In this document: piece by piece, positions 15,969 to 24,536 of the stretch | Position numbering within the stretch: the first letter of the stretch is position 1 | Layout of the letters: each line of letters begins with the position of its first letter | DNA from: Propioniciclava tarda | GTDB lineage: Bacteria; Actinomycetota; Actinomycetes; Propionibacteriales; Propionibacteriaceae | DNA length: 64,000 bases | NCBI RefSeq assembly: GCF_900182665.1 | Contig: NZ_FXTL01000004.1 | Location: 62,001 to 126,000 of the forward strand | Direction: 5' to 3' | Position numbers and translations under genes: made by a program | The notes under the pieces: model-generated | Told to the model about the DNA's origin: nothing | The model's input: the letters and a program-made list of their open reading frames with translations, nothing else | Database searches by the model: none

Positions 15969-17861
15969 GTGGTCTCCATCAATGACATCGCCGTTGTGCG
16001 TGCGGCTACTGCGTACTGCAAGGACGGAAACAAGGTTGGACGCGTCGGCGACGTCTACGTTGACGACCTATCCAACGAGCCGGCGTGGGTGACCCTCACC
16101 GCCGGACTCTTCGGCACCAAGACTCTGTTCGCGCCGCTGGCCGGCTCCCGGCTGGACGGTGACCGCCTCGTCCTGGCCTACGGCAAGGACGTCATCAACG
16201 GCGCCCCCGCGATCGCTGACAGCGGCCACATCAGCGAGGCCGAGCAGCAGGCCCTCATCGAGTACTTCACCCGGCACGCCCCGGTCGTCGCGGCCGCCGC
16301 GGCTCCCGTGGTCGCCGAGGCGGCTGACACCGTGGTGATGGACGCCACCGCTCCCGCCTACGAGGGCGAGGCGCCGCTGGTCGCCGCTGCTGACGCGGCC
16401 ATGATCGCCCCCGAGGCCGAGGTCGTCGTGCCCGAGGTCGGCGTGGACGCCCACGCCCCGATGTACCAGGCCCCGCCGGCCGTCGACCCGTCCGCCGTGG
16501 TCGAGGTTCCGGTCAGCGACCACGCGCACGCCTCCGTGGTGGAGGTCCCCGAGAACCTGGTGGACACCTACCGGTCCCCGGTCGCCGACGTCGTGGACGC
16601 CGTGGAGGCGCCCGTCGTCGAGGCCGCGGATGCCGCGATGATCGCTCCCGAGGCCGAGGTCGTCGTCCCCGAGGTCGGCGTGGACGCGCACGCCCCCATG
16701 TACCAAGCCGCGCCCGCGATCGACCCGTCTGCCGTGGTCGAGGTCCCGGTCGCCGATCCGGATGCCCCCGCGATCGCGCTGCCCGAGTCGCTCGTCGACA
16801 CCTACCGGGCCAGCTACGAGCCCGCCGCTGCCGAGCCGGCGGTCGAGGTCGGCCCGTTCGACGCCCCGTACGCCGCCCCTGCCAAGCAGGAGTCCTGGGA
16901 GCTGCGCGAGGCCACCTCCTGGGACGCCCCCGCGCCGATCCGTAGCTCCGCTCTCGATGGCGCCTCGGACGCCGTCGCCGCCGGTGCCGCTGGCGTGGCG
17001 GGCGTCGGTGCTGCCGCCGCAGCCGCGGCCGGTGCCCCGAACGCCGCTGCCGTCGCCGCCGCCGGCGCGGCCGCCCCGGTCGCCGCCGCCGGACTCACTG
17101 CGCTGCTGCGCGAGGGCCTCGACAAGGCGTCCTCGCAGCTGGCCGGCGTCACGGACGCCCTCCGCGACGGTCTCGAAGGCGCCATGGCGCACCTCCACGG
17201 CCACGATGACGAGGCTGCCGCTGAGCCGGTGGCCGAGCCCGTCGCCGAGGTCGTGGACGCCCCCGCCGCCGAGGCGGTCGAGGGTGCGGACGCCGTCGCC
17301 GAGGCGTCCGCTGCGCCGGTGTTCGCGAACGCGTTCGATGCCGAGGCAGCCGTCACCGAGGAGGACGTCATCCCGGTGGCTACCCCCTACGGTGGGCTCA
17401 CCGAGGAAGGCGTCCTCTACGAGGAGGCCAAGGCCGGCATCATCCCGTCCGCCACCGACGGTCCCCTCGTGGTCGACGCCACCGCGATCGCTCCCGAGGA
17501 CGTCGAGGCATCCGCGGACGAGGTCACCGACCTGGCCCAGCCGGGCTGGCAGGGCGAGGACAGCTGGGACGCCGCGGCGTCCGAGGTCGCCGTCGAGGAC
17601 GCCGCACCCGAGGCGTCCGATGCGACCGTCGAAGGGGAGTGGGGCGCGGAGCCCGTCGAGGCCGAGGCGGATCACCACCTCCCGGCGTCCGGCGTGCTGA
17701 GCGCCCCGGTCGAGGGTGACACGGCGGCGCAGGAAGCCCACAGCGGGTCGTTCCGCATGCACCCGTCGCACACCCGCGAGACGATCTACCGCGACTCCGA
17801 AGGCAACATCCTGTACTCGATCATCCACACGTTCGAGGACATCTTCGGCAAGAAGGACTGA
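15969..17861 (+). CDS. PRC-barrel protein with long Ala/Val/Glu-rich repeat tail
   Basis: A protein of about 630 residues. Residues 1-85 form a PRC-barrel-like domain (INDIAVVRAATAYCKDGNKV, then GDVYVDDLSNEPAWVTL), as in photosynthetic reaction-centre H subunits and RimM. There follows a very acidic, Ala/Val/Pro-rich tail with two repeats of roughly 60-70 residues, each carrying AAMIAPEAEVVVPEVGVDAH and ending near LVDTYR. Next comes an alanine-rich helix-forming stretch and an amphipathic segment LREGLDKASSQLAGVTDALR. The basic C-terminus is conserved-looking (RMHPSHTRETIYRDSEGN). GTG 15969 has an AAGAAGGGA site 7-8 bases upstream; ATG 15939 would add ten residues. There is no signal peptide. 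Function is unknown; a stress-related scaffold is a guess. Confidence 0.75.
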   Translation: MVSINDIAVVRAATAYCKDGNKVGRVGDVYVDDLSNEPAWVTLTAGLFGTKTLFAPLAGSRLDGDRLVLAYGKDVINGAPAIADSGHISEAEQQALIEYFTRHAPVVAAAAAPVVAEAADTVVMDATAPAYEGEAPLVAAADAAMIAPEAEVVVPEVGVDAHAPMYQAPPAVDPSAVVEVPVSDHAHASVVEVPENLVDTYRSPVADVVDAVEAPVVEAADAAMIAPEAEVVVPEVGVDAHAPMYQAAPAIDPSAVVEVPVADPDAPAIALPESLVDTYRASYEPAAAEPAVEVGPFDAPYAAPAKQESWELREATSWDAPAPIRSSALDGASDAVAAGAAGVAGVGAAAAAAAGAPNAAAVAAAGAAAPVAAAGLTALLREGLDKASSQLAGVTDALRDGLEGAMAHLHGHDDEAAAEPVAEPVAEVVDAPAAEAVEGADAVAEASAAPVFANAFDAEAAVTEEDVIPVATPYGGLTEEGVLYEEAKAGIIPSATDGPLVVDATAIAPEDVEASADEVTDLAQPGWQGEDSWDAAASEVAVEDAAPEASDATVEGEWGAEPVEAEADHHLPASGVLSAPVEGDTAAQEAHSGSFRMHPSHTRETIYRDSEGNILYSIIHTFEDIFGKKD

Positions 17862-17876
17862 GCGACAGCGACACGC

Positions 17877-17908
17877 ACGACCCCGGGAGCGCTGACTCCC
17901 GGGGTCGT
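17877..17908 (+). terminator. GC-rich hairpin terminator after the PRC-barrel gene
   Basis: ACGACCCCGGGAG (17877-17889) and its exact complement (17896-17908) around a 6-base loop, 16 bp past the stop codon. There is no U-tract, as usual for actinobacterial terminators. Confidence 0.8.
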
Positions 17909-17974
17909 CCTGCGTCTGGCCCGAGCTGCGCGTGATCATGGACGCCGCTGCGCGGCGTGGCCCCCTGTAACGCT

Positions 17975-19207
17975 CTACATCTCGTCGAGCGGCTCGTAGC
18001 CGGGGGCGTCCGGGGTGGTGGGAGCGAGGCGGGTGCGGCGGACGTGACGCGTCCAGATCAGCCAGGCCGTGGTGAACAGCACCAGCGAGCCGACGGCCAG
18101 CGTGACCAGGGAGCCGCCCAGCAGCGGCGCCACGACGCCCGCGATGACGGCGTTCACCAGCAGGCTCGCGAACCCCTGAACGGACGCCGCCGCGCCTCGG
18201 TCGGTCGGGAAGAGGTCGAGCATGGCGAGCGTCAGGATCGGGAAGACCACCGACATGCCGAACGCCAGCAGCGGAATGGCCAGCACCGAGTAGGGGAGTC
18301 CGCGCGTCGCGGGGATCAGCGCCAGACCCAGGTTGATGAGCAGGCCGATCGTGCCGACCAGGTAGCCGACGAACGCGAGGCGGCGTCCGGGCAGATGCGC
18401 GAGGCGTCCGGAGACCCAGGAGCCGGCGATCATGCCGACGACGATGGGCACGAACAGCTTCCAGTAGTCCTGCTCGCCGCCGCCCAGCAGGCCCATCACC
18501 AGCGGCGCCCCGCTGATGTACAGGAACAGCGCGGCGAAATGCACGGCGCCGATCAGGGCGAGGCGGCGTCCGTCTGCGTTCCGCCAGACGCGGCCCAGGC
18601 CGGCCAGGACCGGTCCCGGTGAGAATGGACGCCGCCGCTCCGGCCCGATCGGCTCGGGCAGCAGGAACGTCGCGGCGATCATCAGCGCCGCCCAGATGAC
18701 GAGGAACCAGAAGATGCCGCGCCAGTTGGTCCAGCCGAGGATCCAGCCGCCCACGATCGGCGCCACCGCCGGCGCCAGCCCGAAGATCATCGCGATGCTC
18801 GCCATCATCTTCTGTGCCTTCTCACCCTCGAAGTAGTCGCGGACGAGGGCGCGTCCGATGATCTGGGACGCCCCGGCTCCGGCTCCCTGCAATCCCCGCA
18901 TGACAAGCAGGAACCCCAGGTTCGGCGCCAGGGCGCAGCCCACGGACGCGAGCAGGTAGACGACCAGTCCGACGAGGATGACCGGACGCCGTCCGCGCGC
19001 GTCCGAGAGGGGTCCGTGGAAGAGACTGAAGGCCGCGTAGACGATGAGGTAGACGCTGACGAGCTGTTGCAGCGCCACCGGGGACGCCGCGAGGTCCGTC
19101 CCCATCTGGGCGAAGGCCGGGAAGATCGTGTCGGTCGAGAAGGGTCCGAACATGCCCAGCCCGGCCAGGACCGTCACGATGATCGAATCCGGGGGACGCC
19201 TGCGCAT
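17975..19207 (-). CDS. MFS drug-resistance transporter, Bcr/CflA type
   Basis: A 410-residue inner-membrane proton antiporter with twelve hydrophobic segments. The N-terminal GMFGPFSTDTIFPAFAQM and the loop FHGPLSDARGRRPVILVG are the Bcr/CflA signatures. RGLQGAGAGASQIIGRALVRD is the motif C/antiporter region characteristic of drug pumps. The family exports antibiotics such as chloramphenicol or bicyclomycin and sometimes cysteine; the substrate here is open. I take ATG 19207 (MRRRPPDS) because the first membrane helix then begins where it should, though its ribosome site is poor. It is monocistronic, ending 67 bp from the terminator of the convergent PRC-barrel gene. Confidence 0.9.
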   Translation of the reverse strand: MRRRPPDSIIVTVLAGLGMFGPFSTDTIFPAFAQMGTDLAASPVALQQLVSVYLIVYAAFSLFHGPLSDARGRRPVILVGLVVYLLASVGCALAPNLGFLLVMRGLQGAGAGASQIIGRALVRDYFEGEKAQKMMASIAMIFGLAPAVAPIVGGWILGWTNWRGIFWFLVIWAALMIAATFLLPEPIGPERRRPFSPGPVLAGLGRVWRNADGRRLALIGAVHFAALFLYISGAPLVMGLLGGGEQDYWKLFVPIVVGMIAGSWVSGRLAHLPGRRLAFVGYLVGTIGLLINLGLALIPATRGLPYSVLAIPLLAFGMSVVFPILTLAMLDLFPTDRGAAASVQGFASLLVNAVIAGVVAPLLGGSLVTLAVGSLVLFTTAWLIWTRHVRRTRLAPTTPDAPGYEPLDEM

Positions 19208-19269
19208 GGTCGTCAGTCTGGCCCTGCTCTGTTGTCGATGCCCTTCGCGGTCGGTTGCTGGGATGACCC

Positions 19270-19567
19270 GGATCAAGCGGTTGCCGGGTCGGTACCCGCA
19301 GCGTCCGAGCACCAGACCGGACTCGCGGCCGACCTGACCAACGCGTCCGGCGCGCACGGCACGGCCTTCAACCACACCCCCCGAGGCGGCCTCCTGGGGC
19401 GCAACGCGACCGAGTACGGGTTCATCGTCCGGTACCCGAAGGGTGCGAAGGCGATCACCGGCTACGAGAGGGAACCCTGGCACGTGCGCTACGTCGGCAA
19501 GGCCGTGGCGGCGGAGTTCGAGAGGCGTCCGGGGTTGACATTCGAGCAGTATCTGGGCGTCGCCTAA
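19270..19567 (+). pseudogene. Remnant of a VanY-type D-Ala-D-Ala carboxypeptidase (M15)
   Basis: About 100 codons encode the C-terminal half of an M15B peptidase. SEHQTGLAADL supplies the His and Asp zinc ligands, FIVRYPKG and GYEREPWHVRYVG supply the third ligand, and the C-terminus FEQYLGVA is complete. The N-terminal half (substrate groove, signal peptide) is missing, and the region upstream is the promoter and start of the divergent MFS gene. It therefore looks truncated by the rearrangement that placed that gene here. VanY enzymes trim peptidoglycan stem peptides outside the membrane; this fragment lacks a secretion signal and is unlikely to function. Confidence 0.75.
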
Positions 19568-19862
19568 TTCCCCATCGTGCTGGTTGGACCAGCCTTCATG
19601 TTCGGGACGCCGATGATGGGCGCACGTGGGTGGCCTTTCGACGTCCTTGCTCTCGCGCGTGACGTTTCCTGTTCCGATCGTTAGGCGCGGCTGCCACGGA
19701 GCCTGGGCTGGGCACGCTCGGTCACGGAGCTGGATGGCACGTGCGGCCTCCGGGTTAGCGACACCTGAGCGGTCTGGTCGTACGACGGAACTCCGTGATG
19801 TGCGACCGGCGTGATCCTGCGAACCGGACGCCTCCGCGCGATCCGCCGGGTAGGTTACGGCC
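19568..19862. other. Gene-poor gap, nothing convincing
   Basis: 295 bp between the VanY remnant and the radical SAM gene. A short stem GCTGGT/ACCAGC near 19580-19594 may terminate the former. A 62-codon open frame here has no recognisable features and I do not call it. Confidence 0.5.
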
Positions 19863-21051
19863 CGTGACTCAGCCTCAGACGCGTCCCGGACACCCGACAG
19901 GCCATCCCGGCGGACACCCCGGCGGGCACCCAGGAGGCCACCCGGGCGGGCACCCGCACGGGGCGTCCAGATCGGGACTCGACTTCGACTCGGCGCCGTT
20001 CATCGCGATCTGGGAGACGACGCAGGCCTGTGATCTGTCCTGCAAGCACTGCCGCGCCTGCGCGCAGCCGGAGCGCGACTCCGGCGAGCTGACGACCGCC
20101 GAGGCCAAGGCCCTCATGAACCGGCTGCGCGAGTTCGGACCCATCGTGTTCGTGTTCTCGGGTGGCGACTGCTTCAAGCGTCCCGACATCGTCGAGCTGG
20201 TCGGGCACGGCGCGAACCTCGGCCTGCGCATGGGCATCACCCCGGCGACCACGTCGCTGGCCACGAAGGAGCTGATGATCGAGCTGAAGCGCGTCGGGCT
20301 GACCCGGCTGGCGATTTCCCTGGACGGCTCGAACGCCGCGATTCACGACGAGTTCCGCCAGGTGCAGGGCAGCTTCGATCACGGGCTCCGCATCCTCCGC
20401 GAGGCGCAGGAGGTGGGCCTGACGACCCAGGTCAACACGGTGATCCGCAAGGCGAACATCGACGACATGGACGCCATGACCACACTGATGACGACCCTCG
20501 GGGTCGTGTTCTGGGAGGTCTTCTTCCTCGTCCCCATGGGACGCGCCAAGGCCGACGATGTGGCGTCCGCTGAGGAATTCGAAGCCGTCTTCAACCAGCT
20601 CTACGACCTGTCCAAGACGGCGCCGTTCGACATCAAGGCGACGGCCGCGCCGCAGTACTCGCGCGTCGTGATGCAGCGCAAGCGGGCCGAGTCCGACGAG
20701 GACGTCACCGAGGTCATGACCCGCGGCATGCACTACAGCCAGCTCGACGGCATCGGACGCGCCCGCAACGTCAACGACGGCGACGGGTTCGTGTTCATCA
20801 GCCACACCGGCGACGTGATGCCGTCGGGCTTCCTGCCGCTCAAGTGCGGCAACATCCGCGACGCCGACATCATCGACATCTACCGCAACTCGCCGGTCTT
20901 CAAACAACTCCGCGACCGGACGCTCCTCAAGGGCAAGTGCGGCACCTGCGGCTACCGCGGCTCGTGCGGCGGCTCCCGCGCGCGGGCTTACGCGATGACC
21001 GGCGACTACCTCGCCGCCGAGCCGTTCTGCGTCTACCACGAGCACGGCTGA
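19863..21051 (+). CDS. Radical SAM/SPASM maturase-like protein with His-rich N-terminus
   Basis: A cytosolic protein of about 395 residues. The N-terminal 40 residues carry repeated GHPG units (HPTGHPGGHPGGHPGG and onward), a likely metal-binding tail. The radical SAM cluster motif is CDLSCKHCRAC, followed by VFSGGDCFKRPD (the GGE-like SAM-binding strand). The C-terminal SPASM-type region has cysteines in PLKCGNIRDAD, KGKCGTCGYRGSCGGSRARA and EPFCVYH. The overall pattern resembles the AhbD/NirJ group and the group I remember as TIGR04053, suggesting haem modification or peptide maturation; I cannot decide. GTG 19863 is chosen because it directly precedes the His-rich segment; an ATG at 19795 would add 22 unlikely residues. 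No precursor peptide gene is apparent beside it. Confidence 0.85.
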
Positions 21052-21088
21052 GGTCGGGTCTGTCGAACCCGTCGGACGCCTCGCCGGG

Positions 21089-22402
21089 TTAGTTGTCGAG
21101 GGCGCGTCCGCGTAGCTCGGGGAGCGCCAAGGCGCCGATCGCCGCCACCACAAACGCCGCCGCGAACACGCCGAACACCGCGGGATGCCCGCCAGCGACC
21201 AGCAGCACCGGCACCACCAAGGGCGCCAGGATCGAGGCGATCCGACCGAAGGCTGCCGCCGCGCCGGTGCCGGTGCCGCGCAGTCCGGTGGGGTAGAGCT
21301 CGGGTCCGACGGCGTACAACGCCCCCCACGCGCCGAGGTTGAAGAACGACAGCGCGCAGCCCGCGGCGATGATCGTTTCGGGTGTTGTCGCGAACCCGAG
21401 CAGCGCCGCCGCCACGGCCGAGCCGACCAGGAACGTCGCCAACGTCGGACGCCTCCCCCAGCGCTCGATCAGGTACGCGGCCGCGGCGTAGCCGGGCAGC
21501 TGAGCCAGCGTGATGATGAGGGTGTACTCGAAGCTCTTCACGAGCGTGAAACCCGACTTGACCAGCAACGATGGTAGCCAGATGAACGCGCCGTAGTACG
21601 ACAGGTTGATGCAGAACCACACCACCCACAGGGCCGCCGTCCGCCGCCGGTAGACAGCCGACCAGATGCCCTCGCCCGCGACCGCAGGCGACGGCGTCCA
21701 CTCACGGGTCTCAACCGGCGCGACGCCGGCGGCGTCCTCGAAGACGCGGACGGACCGCTCGGCCTCGGCGTCCCGATCGTGGTTTTCGAGCCAGCGCACC
21801 GACTCGGGGATGCCGAACCGGACCACCAGCGCGTACACCGTCGGCACCAGCCCGACCGCGAGCGCCCAGCGCCAGCCGTCGGGCTGCGTCGGGATGATGA
21901 GGTAGCCGATGAGCGCGGCCAGGATCCAGCCCACCGCCCAGAAGGCTTCGAGCGCGACGACCATCCGGCCGCGGATGTGCCGCGGCGCGAACTCGCTGAT
22001 CAGCGTGGACGCCACGGGCAGTTCGGCGCCGAGCCCCAGCCCGACCAGGAACCGCAGGATCATCAGGGCCGCGACGCTCCCGACCAGCGCGGACGCCCCC
22101 GTCGCCAGGCCGTACACCAGGAGGGTCAGGGCGAAGACGTTGCGGCGTCCGAGCTTGTCAGCGAGCAGTCCGCCCAGGGACGCCCCCAGCGCCATGCCCA
22201 CGAACCCGATCGAGCCGATCCAGGACAGGGTCGTGGCGTCCAGCTTCCACTGCACCGCGAGGGCGGCCATGACGAACGAGATGAGGCCGACGTCCATGGC
22301 GTCCAGCGCCCAGCCCACCCCGGACCCGACCAGCACCTTCGCGTGGGCGCGGGTGAAGGGCAGGCGGTCCAGCCGCTCGGAGCGGGTGAGTGGTCCAGTC
22401 AT
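21089..22402 (-). CDS. MFS metabolite transporter (sugar-porter/NiaP-like)
   Basis: A 437-residue, twelve-segment MFS permease. The first helix contains GSGVGWALDAMDVGLISFVM, the D-x-M-D motif of aromatic-acid and niacin carriers of the NiaP/MhbT kind. The conserved loop is GGLLADKLGRRNVFAL, and a helix 4 motif RFLVGLGLGAELPVASTLISE follows. Members import niacin, benzoates or similar acids with protons; which one is undetermined. It stands alone and is convergent with the radical SAM gene (37 bp apart), with no coupled catabolic gene. Confidence 0.85.
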   Translation of the reverse strand: MTGPLTRSERLDRLPFTRAHAKVLVGSGVGWALDAMDVGLISFVMAALAVQWKLDATTLSWIGSIGFVGMALGASLGGLLADKLGRRNVFALTLLVYGLATGASALVGSVAALMILRFLVGLGLGAELPVASTLISEFAPRHIRGRMVVALEAFWAVGWILAALIGYLIIPTQPDGWRWALAVGLVPTVYALVVRFGIPESVRWLENHDRDAEAERSVRVFEDAAGVAPVETREWTPSPAVAGEGIWSAVYRRRTAALWVVWFCINLSYYGAFIWLPSLLVKSGFTLVKSFEYTLIITLAQLPGYAAAAYLIERWGRRPTLATFLVGSAVAAALLGFATTPETIIAAGCALSFFNLGAWGALYAVGPELYPTGLRGTGTGAAAAFGRIASILAPLVVPVLLVAGGHPAVFGVFAAAFVVAAIGALALPELRGRALDN

Positions 22403-22501
22403 GGGAGCCTTCGCGATGGTGTGGCGGTCGTGTGCAGCGTAGGCGAGCCGCTGACGGGCCGTCTGGCGCTTTGAATCCCAACTTTTGCTTGGTCCACCAT
22501 G

Positions 22502-23362
22502 TCAAAGCCGGGAATGTGACGAGTACTCGACGTCGATTCCCTCGAACCGTCGCCGCATGACCTCGATCGCCTCGGGGTTGGCGTCCACGAGGACGAACCG
22601 ACGACCCAGCTCGGACGCCGCCGCGCCCGTCGTCCCGGACCCGGCGAAGAAGTCGAGCACCCAGTCGCCCGGACGCGACGACGCGGCGATGATCCGGCGC
22701 AAGACCCCGAGCGGCTTCTGCGTCGGGTAGCCCGTCTTCTCGCGCCCCGTCGGCGACACGATGGTGTGCCACCAGACGTCGGTCGGCAGCTTGCCGCGGG
22801 CGGCCTTCTCGGGCGTGACAAGGCCGGGTGCCATGTACGGCTCGCGGTCGACCTCGGCCGAGTCGAAGTAGTAGGCGTCCGGGGACTTCACGTACACCAG
22901 GATCGTGTCGTGCTTCGCCGGCCAGCGCTTGGTCGTCCGGGCGCCGTAGTCGTAGGCCCAGATGATCTCGTTGAGGAAGCACTCGCGGCCGAACAGCGCG
23001 TCCAGCAGCACCTTCGCGTAGTGCACCTCGCGGTAGTCCAGGTGAAGATACAACGTGCCGGACGCCGTGAGCAGTCGCCAGGCTTCCTCGAGTCGGGGCT
23101 CCAGAAAGCCCCAGTAGTCGGCGAACTCGTCGTCATACGACGTCACCCGGCCGCGAACGGTCTCGTACGTCTGCCCCTTGAAGCCGACGCGACCGCCGGC
23201 GTCCGATCGTCTCGTCGTCAACGTCGAACGGGTCTGGCGGCGTCCGGTGTTGAAGGGGGGGTCCAGGTAGATGACCTGGAACGAGGCGTCCGGCAGGTCG
23301 CGACAGACGTCCAAGTTGTCGCCACCCATGACCAGGTTGGGTCCGTCTGGCGTCCAGGTCAC
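22502..23362 (-). CDS. Orphan DNA methyltransferase (adenine/N4-cytosine, DPPF class)
   Basis: A 286-residue amino-methyltransferase with the beta-class order: catalytic motif IV first (VIYLDPPFNTG, Asp34-Phe37) and the SAM-binding motif I at the C-terminus (LDFFAGSGTTG, about residues 237-246). Between them is a target-recognition region with DYREVHYAKVLLDALFG and the conserved TQKPLGVL. This resembles Mod-like and YhdJ-like enzymes. No restriction endonuclease or specificity gene lies alongside, so it is a solitary methylase with a possible epigenetic role or a remnant of an R-M system. The ATG at 23362 overlaps no neighbour; the PAP2 gene upstream ends 9 bp away on the same strand. Confidence 0.9.
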   Translation of the reverse strand: MTWTPDGPNLVMGGDNLDVCRDLPDASFQVIYLDPPFNTGRRQTRSTLTTRRSDAGGRVGFKGQTYETVRGRVTSYDDEFADYWGFLEPRLEEAWRLLTASGTLYLHLDYREVHYAKVLLDALFGRECFLNEIIWAYDYGARTTKRWPAKHDTILVYVKSPDAYYFDSAEVDREPYMAPGLVTPEKAARGKLPTDVWWHTIVSPTGREKTGYPTQKPLGVLRRIIAASSRPGDWVLDFFAGSGTTGAAASELGRRFVLVDANPEAIEVMRRRFEGIDVEYSSHSRL

Positions 23363-23371
23363 GGCGCGAAT

Positions 23372-24199
23372 CTATCGTGCGAGCATCGCGGTCCAGCGCT
23401 GCGGACCGAACCGCGCGCGGGCGGTGAGCCAGAGGCGGTGCAGGGTCATGACGACGCCGAGCCACGCCAGCCCGAACACCCAGCCGGCGATGACGTCGGT
23501 GAGCCAGTGGTGGCCGAGGTAGACCCGCGACAGCCCCATGGCTACGGCATACACCGCGGCGACGATCACCCAGAGCGTCCGGACGCCTCGCGTCCGGAAC
23601 CAGTGCAGCATGAGGTAGCAGAGGATCCCGGCGATGACTGTGCCGTTGAGGGTGTGCCCGCTGGGGAAGCTCGGCGAGTACTCGTACGGCGGGATCGCGT
23701 CGCTCAGCGGCGGCCGGACGCGTCCGTAGAACTGCTTGCCCAGCGTCGTCATCGCGAGCGAACCACCGGCCGCCACCAGGGCGAGGACGACCGGCGTCCA
23801 CGACTTCCAACGCCAGCCGAGGAACAGCACGACGAGCGCCGTCAGGATCGGCTGCAGCACCGGCCCGCCCGTGTTGGAGAAGAACGCCACGGCGGCGTTG
23901 AGCGACGGCGTCCGAATGCCCTCGACCCAGGTCAGGACGGGACTGTCCAGCGCCGCGAGCCCGACGTTGTCGAGCACGGACTCGAACAGCTCCTCGGCCG
24001 CCCACTGAGCCCCGACCAGCAGTCCGGATGCCGCCACCAGCATCGCGATCAGCGCCACGTTCGCGCCCACCCAGCCCCGGGTCGAACGCACGACGGACGC
24101 CAGCGCGCGGCCCGCGCGGCTGGTCCAGACGGCGTGGTCGTCGGAGCCGATCGCGGCGTCCGCACGATCAGGGTTGGACGCCGCCGGCGGGCCCCCCAT
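23372..24199 (-). CDS. PAP2-family membrane phosphatase
   Basis: A 275-residue integral membrane phosphatase. The three catalytic motifs are intact: KQFYGRVRPP, SFPSGHT and SRVYLGHHWLTD, on the extracytoplasmic side between six hydrophobic segments. Such enzymes dephosphorylate phosphatidate, undecaprenyl pyrophosphate or related lipids; the substrate is undetermined. The start is uncertain: ATG 24199 and GTG 24244 are both possible, and neither has a strong ribosome site. The frame upstream of 24244 crosses repeat DNA and is not coding. It probably forms a two-gene unit with the methyltransferase downstream. Confidence 0.88.
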   Translation of the reverse strand: MGGPPAASNPDRADAAIGSDDHAVWTSRAGRALASVVRSTRGWVGANVALIAMLVAASGLLVGAQWAAEELFESVLDNVGLAALDSPVLTWVEGIRTPSLNAAVAFFSNTGGPVLQPILTALVVLFLGWRWKSWTPVVLALVAAGGSLAMTTLGKQFYGRVRPPLSDAIPPYEYSPSFPSGHTLNGTVIAGILCYLMLHWFRTRGVRTLWVIVAAVYAVAMGLSRVYLGHHWLTDVIAGWVFGLAWLGVVMTLHRLWLTARARFGPQRWTAMLAR

Positions 24200-24355
24200 G
24201 TCGCGGGGGCTGATCTCGCCGTGCGGCGTCGAGGTTGAGCTCACCGGGGAAGTCTCGCAGCCGCTTTGGCGCGTCCCAACCGGTGCACGACCCCATCTCG
24301 GCGCGGACGAGCACCCACCCTGAGTAGCGGAAGAGCCTGCGGAAGCCCAGTTGGG

Positions 24356-24389
24356 TGAGCTTGTCGAAGCTGGCCCTTCGACAAGCTCA
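24356..24389. repeat. REP-like inverted repeat (family D)
   Basis: TGAGCTTGTCGAAG (24356-24369) and its exact reverse complement (24376-24389) with a 6-base loop. It lies in the 290-bp divergent region between PAP2 and pyruvate carboxylase; the rest of that gap must carry the pyc promoter. Confidence 0.85.
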
Positions 24390-24536
24390 GGGATCGGGAA
24401 AGCGTCACGTCCTTCGATGAGCTCCCGGACCGATCGACGGGACAGGGATCTGGTCCGGTGGGCGGAGGACGGCGAGGCACCGTAGATTTGCCTTTCCACG
24501 TCAGCTTGCGTAACTGAGGCGTCCCAGGGAGTCGGA

